Below are positions 1 through 4,702 of a DNA stretch of 7,110 bases, in pieces. Under the pieces are notes generated by a model. The model did no database searches. It saw only the letters and a program-made list of their open reading frames with translations, and was not told the DNA's origin. The translations under genes and the position numbers were made by a program. The stretch covers positions 1 to 7,110 of the forward strand of contig USPB01000105.1 of assembly GCA_900556405.1 (NCBI GenBank). Direction: 5' to 3'. The stretch is from an uncultured Actinomyces sp. (lineage in GTDB: Bacteria; Actinomycetota; Actinomycetes; Actinomycetales; Actinomycetaceae). Positions within the stretch are counted from its first letter, which is position 1; every line of letters starts with the position of its first letter.

Positions 1-470
1 GCACGATCATGACGGTCGGCACGATCGTCGTCGTGTTCTTCGCGGACTCCTTCCTCACCCCCTTCACGGCGTTCCTCACGACCCTCGGCGTCGTTATCGC
101 CGCCTGGGGCGGCGTCATGCTGGCGGATATCGCGCTGCGTCACAAGGACTACGACGAGCCCTCGCTCTTCACCCCCTCGGGTCGCTACGGCTCGGTGAAC
201 TGGGGTGCTGTGGCCTCCCTGGTCGTGGGATCGCTCGTGGGCTGGGGCCTCGTGGTGAACGCGAACGCCTCCTGGCTGTCCTGGCAGGGTTACCTCCTTG
301 GTCCTTTGGGCGGCCGCGAGGGTGACTGGGCGGGCGCCAACATCGGCATCCTCCTGGCGATGGTTGTGGGCTTCGTCGGCTACTGGCTGACTAGCGCGGG
401 CCGCGTGCGCGCGCAGGAGAAGCTGCCCTCGCGCACCTACGCCGAGGGCGTGGAAGAAGGTGAGCAGTGA
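1..470 (+). CDS. NCS1-family purine/cytosine permease, C-terminal part (5'-truncated)
   Basis: The reading frame is already open at base 3 and no start is visible, so the gene enters from the left; the ATG at 9 is probably internal. About 155 residues remain. They hold hydrophobic segments at roughly residues 1-12 (end of one helix), 18-42, 66-84 and 109-127 counted from the ATG at 9, then a short charged cytoplasmic tail. The stretch LADIALRHKDYDEPSLF followed by GRYGSVNW matches the region before the last two helices of NCS1 transporters (the CodB/allantoin permease group), where a 'MLADYY' type motif precedes a tyrosine-rich loop. This family imports nucleobases or related compounds using a cation gradient. 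The stop codon overlaps the start of the phosphorylase gene, so the two are co-translated, which favours a purine base or nucleoside as substrate. The exact substrate cannot be read from this fragment. Confidence 0.8.
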   Translation, partial: TIMTVGTIVVVFFADSFLTPFTAFLTTLGVVIAAWGGVMLADIALRHKDYDEPSLFTPSGRYGSVNWGAVASLVVGSLVGWGLVVNANASWLSWQGYLLGPLGGREGDWAGANIGILLAMVVGFVGYWLTSAGRVRAQEKLPSRTYAEGVEEGEQ

Positions 471-1264
471 GCGTCGATCCGCGCTTCCCCCAGGCTCTCC
501 TGGATGACGAGGCCGTGGCCGGCGCCCGGGTACTCACCTCCCTTGCGGGACGTCCGGACGCGCTCGTTGTCCTCGGGTCCGGCCTGGCCGAGGCTCTCGA
601 CGAGGCCTGGGGTGCGCCCGTCGCCACCGTTGCCCTGGGCGACATCCCCGGCGTCGTTGCCCCGGTCGCGGACGGTCACGGCGGCGAGCTGCGCGCCTAC
701 GAGACGCGCGAGGGAGTGGTCCTCGTGGCCACGGGCCGCACGCACCTCTACGAGGGGCTGGGGCCTCGTCCCGTCACGGCCCTAGCCCGCGGTGCCGTTG
801 CTGCCGGGATCAGCCGCGCGGTTCTCACGAACGCGAACGGCTGCCTGAAAGACTGGAATCTCGGTGACGTCATGGCGATCACCGACCACGTGAACCTCAG
901 TGGCGCCTCGCCTTTCGACGGGCCGCTGTTCCTGGACGTGTCGGCCGTGTGGGACGCTCAGATGACGGATGCGCTGCGCGGGGTGTGTCAGCGTGAGGGC
1001 ATCTACGCGATCCTGCGCGGCCCCGAGTACCAGACGATGGCCGAGAGCCGCATCCTCGCGGGCCTGGGCGTGGATTGCGTGGGCATGTCGACCGTCATGG
1101 AGGCGATCACCCTGCACGCGCTGGGCGTGCGCGTCGCCGGAATGTCGGTCGTCTCCGACCTGTCCTTCTCCGACGCGCCCACGGATCCGACCGCCGTCGT
1201 CGAGGCAGCCTCGGCGGCGCGCCAGACCGTGGTCGCGGGCATCGAGGCGGCCTTGGGAGCCTGA
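467..1264 (+). CDS. Purine nucleoside phosphorylase, trimeric (PNP/MTAP) family, with altered base-specificity residues
   Basis: 265 residues, the usual length for actinobacterial trimeric PNPs (punA/deoD naming), which reversibly phosphorolyse purine nucleosides to base plus ribose-1-phosphate in the cytoplasm. The GTG start at 467 overlaps the permease stop (GTGA) and has GAAGAAGG at 453-460, six bases upstream. Visible family motifs: GSGL (37-40) and GRTHLYEG (90-97, His93 and Tyr95) for phosphate and ribose, TNANGCL (121-127), DHVNL (140-144), GPEYQTMAE (185-193) and VGMSTVMEAI (205-214). Aligned without gaps to human PNP from GPSFET to SLITN, the base-binding Glu201 is Gln189 and Asn243 is Asp231. 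Mycobacterium tuberculosis PNP has Glu and Asn at the same numbers, 189 and 231. TNANGC also departs from the usual TNAAGG. Fold and reaction type are secure. The base preference is not: adenosine or a 5'-modified adenosine is plausible. It ends at a shared terminator. Confidence 0.92.
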   Translation: MSVDPRFPQALLDDEAVAGARVLTSLAGRPDALVVLGSGLAEALDEAWGAPVATVALGDIPGVVAPVADGHGGELRAYETREGVVLVATGRTHLYEGLGPRPVTALARGAVAAGISRAVLTNANGCLKDWNLGDVMAITDHVNLSGASPFDGPLFLDVSAVWDAQMTDALRGVCQREGIYAILRGPEYQTMAESRILAGLGVDCVGMSTVMEAITLHALGVRVAGMSVVSDLSFSDAPTDPTAVVEAASAARQTVVAGIEAALGA

Positions 1265-1281
1265 GCAGGAACCAGACGCAA

Positions 1282-1333
1282 ACGAGGCCGTGGCCGGGAG
1301 GTGGATAACCACCGTTCCCGGCCACGGCCTCGT
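1282..1333. terminator. Bidirectional intrinsic terminator between convergent genes
   Basis: An exact 18-bp inverted repeat (1282-1299 with 1316-1333) encloses a second 5-bp hairpin (1300-1304 GGTGG with 1309-1313 CCACC, loop ATAA), with only G1314-T1315 unpaired. Together they form one rod of about 23 bp. There is no T-tract on either side, as is common for terminators in high-GC actinobacteria. It lies 17 bases after the phosphorylase stop and 16 bases after the lyase stop on the other strand, so it can serve both. Confidence 0.85.
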
Positions 1334-1349
1334 ATCGCGGAAGAGAAGA

Positions 1350-2522
1350 TCAGAGCAGGCCGAGGACCCGCTCGACGATCCGCGAGGTCACGTCGGGGGC
1401 GCACGCCAGGTTGATGCGCGCCCACGAGGCGTAGTCGGCTCCCAGGGTACGTCCCTCGTTGGCGGCGATGTGGGCGCGTTCGCGCAGCGTCGCGGCGGGG
1501 GAGAGTGGTCCCAGGTCGACGCCTTCGAAGCCCCACCAGGTCAGGTATGTGCCCTCGGGGCGCACGAAGTCGATCGGGGTGTCGGCCAGGGCCCGTTCGA
1601 CCAGGTCCACGTTCGAGCGGATCAGGTCCTTGACCTCGCGCTGCCAGGCGTCGCCGTGCTCGTAGGCGGCGATGGCTCCGAGCGTGCCGATGACATTGGC
1701 GTCGTGGCGCACGTCGGCGGCGAACACGTCCCAGCGCTGCCGCAGCGCCTCGTCGGGCAGGATGACCTGAGCGGAGGGAAGTCCCGCGATGTTCCAGCCC
1801 TTCGATGCGGCGGTCGCAGTCACCGTGTGGGAGGCAAACGAGGGGCCGAGAGAGGCGTAGGAAACGAAGGGAATCGACTCATCGAGCACCAGGGAGGAGT
1901 GGATCTCGTCGGAGAACACGAGGGCGTCGTAGTCGGCGACCACGTCGTGCAGGGCGCGCAGCTCGTCCTCGCGCAGGACGCGGCCGACCGGGTTCCACGG
2001 GTTGCACAGGATGACGAGACCGGCCCCGGCCTCGAGCCCGGCGCGGATCCCCTCCAGGTCGAGCGCCCACCCGTGGCCCCCGGCGCGCGTGCCGCGCAGA
2101 GAAGGGACCTCGATGACGGGGTGGTCGAACTTGCCCGGAATCGTCAGGAAGGGCATGTAGGCGGGCGTGGGCACAATGATCGGGGCGCCCGGGCGCACCA
2201 GGTGATCGATCGTCGCCTCGAGCGCGGGCAGGACCGAGGCCACGAGGCGCACCTGTGAGGCGTCCACGTCCCAGCCGAAGCGACGCTTCTGGAACTCGGC
2301 GGTCGCCCCAGCCAGGCGCGGCTCCAGCCAGGTCGGCTGGTACCCGAGCAAACCGTCGTCAATCGCGCCCTTCATCGCATCGGCCACTTCCGGCGCCGTC
2401 CCGAAGTCCATCTCCGCCACCCACGCGCCGATCGTCGGTTCACCGCTCGCAGTCGTGATGCCCGTCCACTTCAGGGATCCGGTGCGGTAGAGGTGGGAGT
2501 CGGAAAAGAGTCGAACGGACAC
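1350..2522 (-). CDS. MalY/PatB-family PLP-dependent C-S lyase (cystathionine beta-lyase type aminotransferase)
   Basis: 390 residues, the same length as E. coli MalY. This is a fold-type I PLP enzyme of the class-I/II aminotransferase family. Family landmarks: an N-terminal tract ending WVAEMDF (34-40), CNPWNPVGRV (173-182, the Asn that contacts the PLP ring), SDEIHSSLV (204-212, with the Asp that pairs with the pyridine nitrogen), the PLP lysine Lys241 in ASKGWNIAGL, and the carboxylate-binding Arg369 in ARINLAC. Members cleave cystathionine or cysteine to a thiol or sulfide, pyruvate and ammonia; in mouth bacteria this yields H2S. Substrate preference is inferred. The GTG start at 2522 is chosen because AGGAGG lies five bases upstream (2528-2533 on the plus strand) and the family homology begins at once (RLFSDSHLYRTGSLKW). 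The frame stays open much further upstream only because it runs opposite gltX. It is divergent from gltX and convergent with the phosphorylase. Confidence 0.88.
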   Translation of the reverse strand: MSVRLFSDSHLYRTGSLKWTGITTASGEPTIGAWVAEMDFGTAPEVADAMKGAIDDGLLGYQPTWLEPRLAGATAEFQKRRFGWDVDASQVRLVASVLPALEATIDHLVRPGAPIIVPTPAYMPFLTIPGKFDHPVIEVPSLRGTRAGGHGWALDLEGIRAGLEAGAGLVILCNPWNPVGRVLREDELRALHDVVADYDALVFSDEIHSSLVLDESIPFVSYASLGPSFASHTVTATAASKGWNIAGLPSAQVILPDEALRQRWDVFAADVRHDANVIGTLGAIAAYEHGDAWQREVKDLIRSNVDLVERALADTPIDFVRPEGTYLTWWGFEGVDLGPLSPAATLRERAHIAANEGRTLGADYASWARINLACAPDVTSRIVERVLGLL

Positions 2523-2550
2523 GGTGTCCTCCTGGAAGAGTCGGTGGATG

Positions 2551-2562
2551 CGGCGCGCGCCG
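2551..2562. other. GC-only 12-bp palindrome in the lyase leader
   Basis: CGGCGCGCGCCG is a perfect palindrome 28 bases upstream of the lyase GTG start, within the 144-base divergent intergenic space (2523-2666). It could be a regulator site or a leader hairpin. Such strings also arise by chance in DNA of this composition, so the call is weak. I found no convincing -35/-10 pair for the lyase. For gltX, TAGGAT at 2652-2657 resembles a -10 box but would start the transcript almost at the ribosome binding site and has no good -35. Confidence 0.2.
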
Positions 2563-2666
2563 ATCCCGGTGATGCAACCAGGGTATCCGTGGTCCCACGG
2601 CGCGTCGCAGCGCGCCCACCCATCAAGCAAATGCAACAGCCACCGCTGGAGTAGGATGGAGGAATC

Positions 2667-4172
2667 ATGAGTGAAACAACTGCCACCGGTGCCGACGTTC
2701 GCGTCCGCTTCTGCCCCTCGCCCACAGGAACCCCTCACGTCGGCATGGTCCGTACGTGCCTGTTCAACTGGGCCTACGCCCGCCACACGGGAGGAACCTT
2801 TGTCTTCCGTATCGAAGACACGGATGCCGCCCGTGACTCCCAGGAGTCCTTCGACCAGATCATCGAGTCCCTGCAGTGGCTGGGTCTCGACTGGGACGAG
2901 GGTATCGGAAAGGGCGGCCCGCACGGCCCCTACCGCCAGAGCGAGCGCATGGACATTTACCGTGACGTGGCCGCCCGCCTGCTCGAGGCCGGTTACGCCT
3001 ACGAGTCCTACTCGACCCCCGAGGAGATCGAGGAACGCCACCGCGCCAAGGGTGAGGATCCGAAGCTCGGCTACGACGGCTTCGACCGCGATCTGACACA
3101 GGAGCAGATCGCCGCCTACCGCGCCGAGGGCCGCAAGCCGGTCCTGCGCCTGCGCATGCCCGACGAGGACATTACGTTCACGGACCTGATCCGCGGCGAG
3201 ATCACCTTCAAGGCCGGCTCTGTGCCGGACTACGTGATCGTGCGTGCCAACGGCCACCCGCTGTACACGCTGGTCAACCCCATCGATGACGCGCTCATGG
3301 AGATCACCCACGTGCTGCGCGGTGAGGATCTGCTCTCCTCGACGCCGCGCCAGATTGTCCTGTACCGCGCGCTCGAGGCGATCGGCGTCGCGAAGTTTAT
3401 GCCGCGCTTCGGTCACCTGCCCTACGTCATGGGCGAGGGCAACAAGAAGCTCTCCAAGCGCGACCCCGAGTCGAACCTGCTGCTGCACAAGGCTGCCGGC
3501 ATGATCCCCGAGGGTCTCAACAACTACCTGGCCCTCCTGGGCTGGTCGATTGCCCCGGACCGCGACATTTTCTCCATGGAGGAGATGGCCCAGGCTTTCG
3601 ACATCTCGGACGTGAATCCGAACCCGGCGCGCTTCGATCAGAAGAAGGCTGTTGCCATTAACGCCGAGCACATTCGTCTGTTGGATGGCGAGGACTTCCG
3701 CGGTCGCCTGGTTCCCTTCCTGCATCGCGACGAGCTGGTGTCGGCTGACTCCTTCGAGGCGCTGACCGATCGCGAGCGTGAGATCCTCACGGAGGCCGCT
3801 CCGCTCGTCCAGACGCGCATCCAGGTGCTCGGTGAGGCCTCGGGTATGCTTGGCTTCCTTTTCGTCGCTGACGACGCGCTGGAGATGGACGAGAAGGCTG
3901 TCTCCAAGCTGAAGGACAACGCCGTGGACGTCCTGGACGCCGCCATTGAGACCGTCGAGGGCCTCGGTGAGTTCACGACCACTTCGCTGGAGGAGTCCCT
4001 GCGCGCTCGCATCGTCGACGAGATGGGCGTCAAGCCCCGCCTGGCCTTCGGCCCGCTGCGCGTCGCCGTGACCGGACGCCAGGTCTCCCCGCCGCTGTTC
4101 GAGTCCATGGAGATCCTGGGGCGGCAGTCCTCGCTGGCCCGCCTGCGCTCCCTGCGCGCCTCCCTGGCCTGA
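2667..4172 (+). CDS. gltX: Glutamyl-tRNA synthetase
   Basis: 501 residues, full length for bacterial GluRS. This class I synthetase activates glutamate with ATP and loads it on tRNA in the cytoplasm. The catalytic Rossmann domain opens with RFCPSPTGTPHVGM (14-27; the HIGH signature is HVGM, 24-27) and FRIEDTD (47-53). The second ATP signature, KMSKS, is KLSKR (261-265). GHPLYTLVNPIDDALMEITH (196-215) and HVLRGEDLL (215-223) are typical of the family. The C-terminal helical part carries the anticodon-binding domain, ending in SPPLFESMEILGR (474-486). The zinc site of E. coli GluRS is absent: its Cys-x-Cys tract is ESYS here (113-116), as in mycobacterial GluRS. GGAGG (2658-2662) sits four bases before the ATG. 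tRNA-Gln and tRNA-Glu genes follow about 200 bases downstream. In most actinobacteria this enzyme is non-discriminating and also makes Glu-tRNA-Gln for GatCAB; that is expected here but not provable from this window. Confidence 0.98.
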   Translation: MSETTATGADVRVRFCPSPTGTPHVGMVRTCLFNWAYARHTGGTFVFRIEDTDAARDSQESFDQIIESLQWLGLDWDEGIGKGGPHGPYRQSERMDIYRDVAARLLEAGYAYESYSTPEEIEERHRAKGEDPKLGYDGFDRDLTQEQIAAYRAEGRKPVLRLRMPDEDITFTDLIRGEITFKAGSVPDYVIVRANGHPLYTLVNPIDDALMEITHVLRGEDLLSSTPRQIVLYRALEAIGVAKFMPRFGHLPYVMGEGNKKLSKRDPESNLLLHKAAGMIPEGLNNYLALLGWSIAPDRDIFSMEEMAQAFDISDVNPNPARFDQKKAVAINAEHIRLLDGEDFRGRLVPFLHRDELVSADSFEALTDREREILTEAAPLVQTRIQVLGEASGMLGFLFVADDALEMDEKAVSKLKDNAVDVLDAAIETVEGLGEFTTTSLEESLRARIVDEMGVKPRLAFGPLRVAVTGRQVSPPLFESMEILGRQSSLARLRSLRASLA

Positions 4173-4184
4173 TCGCTGCGCTCG

Positions 4185-4224
4185 GCCCCGGCCTCGTGTC
4201 CTTTTTCTGGGACGAGGTCGGGGC
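4185..4224 (+). terminator. gltX terminator hairpin
   Basis: A 13-bp stem (4185-4197 with 4212-4224, one G-T pair at 4191/4218) begins 13 bases after the gltX stop. A run of five T lies inside the loop (4202-4206) and only a weak T-rich tail follows (TTCGTTG). The stem strength and position support a terminator that separates gltX from the tRNA unit. I see nothing further in 4225-4295. Confidence 0.7.
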
Positions 4225-4295
4225 TTCGTTGTGCGTGGAGGAGGCTCGGTCGTGGGGGAGTAGCGCGTGGGTGATCGGGACCACTGGCCTTCGAT

Positions 4296-4324
4296 TTGGC
4301 ATGGGGGCCTCAGTCCGCTACAGT
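4296..4324 (+). promoter_or_regulatory. Sigma-70-type promoter of the tRNA-Gln/tRNA-Glu unit
   Basis: TTGGCA (4296-4301) and TACAGT (4319-4324) are separated by exactly 17 bp, close to the TTGACA/TATAAT ideal and to the TAnnnT form common in actinobacteria. Transcription would begin near 4331, giving a leader of about 40 bases before tRNA-Gln. It lies after the gltX terminator, so the tRNAs appear to be an independent unit. Confidence 0.65.
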
Positions 4325-4370
4325 TATCTCCTGTCGCCAGCGACGTGAAAACGAAGCGGGTGATACCCAA

Positions 4371-4442
4371 TGGGGTATGGTGTAATTGGCAACACAGCTG
4401 ATTCTGGTTCAGCCATTCTAGGTTCGAGTCCTGGTACCCCAG
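4371..4442 (+). tRNA. tRNA-Gln (anticodon CTG)
   Basis: 72 bases. The acceptor stem is a perfect 7 bp (4371-4377 TGGGGTA with 4435-4441), discriminator G4442. The anticodon stem GCTGA/TCAGC (4397-4401, 4409-4413) encloses the loop TTCTGGT with anticodon CTG at 4404-4406, reading CAG. The T arm is CTAGG-TTCGAGT-CCTGG. The 3' CCA is not encoded (CGA follows), so it must be added enzymatically. It shares one transcript with tRNA-Glu, 27 bases downstream. Confidence 0.95.
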
Positions 4443-4446
4443 CGAT

Positions 4447-4464
4447 CTGAAACGAAAGTTTCAG
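4447..4464 (+). other. GAAA-tetraloop hairpin in the tRNA spacer
   Basis: CTGAAAC (4447-4453), GAAA (4454-4457) and GTTTCAG (4458-4464) form a perfect 7-bp stem closed by C-G on a GNRA tetraloop, an unusually stable RNA form. It fills most of the 27-base spacer between the two tRNAs, leaving four and five bases on its sides. It has no T-tract and lies upstream of a tRNA that must be made, so termination is unlikely. A role in RNA folding or cleavage between the tRNAs is the more natural reading. Confidence 0.6.
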
Positions 4465-4469
4465 TGAAG

Positions 4470-4545
4470 GCCCCCATCGTCTAGCGGCCTAGGACGACGC
4501 CCTCTCACGGCGTTAACGCCGGTTCAAATCCGGCTGGGGGTACCA
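4470..4545 (+). tRNA. tRNA-Glu (anticodon CTC)
   Basis: The acceptor stem GCCCCCA (4470-4476) pairs with 4535-4541, the first pair being G-T as I recall for mycobacterial tRNA-Glu. Discriminator A4542 is followed by an encoded CCA (4543-4545). D stem 4479-4482/4492-4495; anticodon stem ACGCC/GGCGT (4497-4501, 4509-4513) with loop CTCTCAC and anticodon CTC at 4504-4506, reading GAG. T stem GCCGG/CCGGC around TTCAAAT is perfect. It is a substrate of the GluRS encoded just upstream. Confidence 0.96.
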
Positions 4546-4547
4546 GT

Positions 4548-4580
4548 AACCTCGTCACCATTGTAGTGACGAGGTTTTTT
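4548..4580 (+). terminator. Rho-independent terminator of the tRNA unit
   Basis: A perfect 11-bp stem (4548-4558 with 4566-4576), a seven-base loop and a T6 run (4575-4580), beginning two bases after the tRNA-Glu CCA. This is a textbook intrinsic terminator and the only one in the window with a real T-tract. Confidence 0.95.
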
Positions 4581-4613
4581 GTTAACCACTCGGTCCGCGT
4601 TTTGTCTTGTCCT

Positions 4614-4641
4614 TTGCAGAAAAGTTTCGGAACCGTTGCAG
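4614..4641. repeat. TTGCAG direct repeat upstream of the pullulanase gene
   Basis: TTGCAG occurs at 4614-4619 and again at 4636-4641, 22 bp apart start to start, that is, two helical turns on one face of DNA. One copy lies upstream of the proposed -35 and one within the promoter spacer, where a bound repressor would block RNA polymerase. TTGCA-type half sites are used by LacI-family maltose regulators, and from memory similar repeats have been discussed for Streptomyces amylase promoters. Assignment to such a regulator here is inference. Confidence 0.35.
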
Positions 4642-4653
4642 TGTGTCTAACCT
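4625..4653 (+). promoter_or_regulatory. Possible pullulanase promoter
   Basis: TTTCGG (4625-4630) and TAACCT (4648-4653) are 17 bp apart; the -10 fits the actinobacterial TAnnnT form, while the -35 is weak. The start point would be near 4660, about 43 bases before the GTG. The preceding strong terminator means the gene needs its own promoter in 4581-4702, but the exact boxes are uncertain. Confidence 0.35.
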
Positions 4654-4702
4654 AGAAGCAGCCCCCATGGGAGGGGACCGTTTTTAGACGAGGGAGTCTG
4701 TC

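Noticed and set aside
969..2258. A 429-codon plus-strand frame crossing the phosphorylase end, the terminator and the lyase antisense strand.
   Set aside because: It shares sequence with two well-supported genes in other frames and spans a strong terminator hairpin; its composition is that of an antisense shadow.
2652..2657. TAGGAT as a gltX -10 box giving a nearly leaderless transcript.
   Set aside because: No -35 at a fitting distance, and it abuts a good GGAGG ribosome binding site that such a transcript would lack.
4333..4344. Small hairpin (GTCG/CGAC) in the tRNA leader.
   Set aside because: Only four base pairs; too weak to claim a function.
2523..4370. In-frame extension of the minus-strand lyase to over 1000 codons.
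   Set aside because: It runs opposite gltX and the upstream intergenic DNA, has no family resemblance before the RLFSDSHLYRTG tract, and a strong AGGAGG site fixes the start at 2522. Long open frames opposite high-GC genes are expected.
4661..4676. Near-palindrome around CCATGG in the pullulanase leader as an operator.
   Set aside because: Only an imperfect inverted repeat of C and G runs; no second copy and no known match, so it is not separable from chance.
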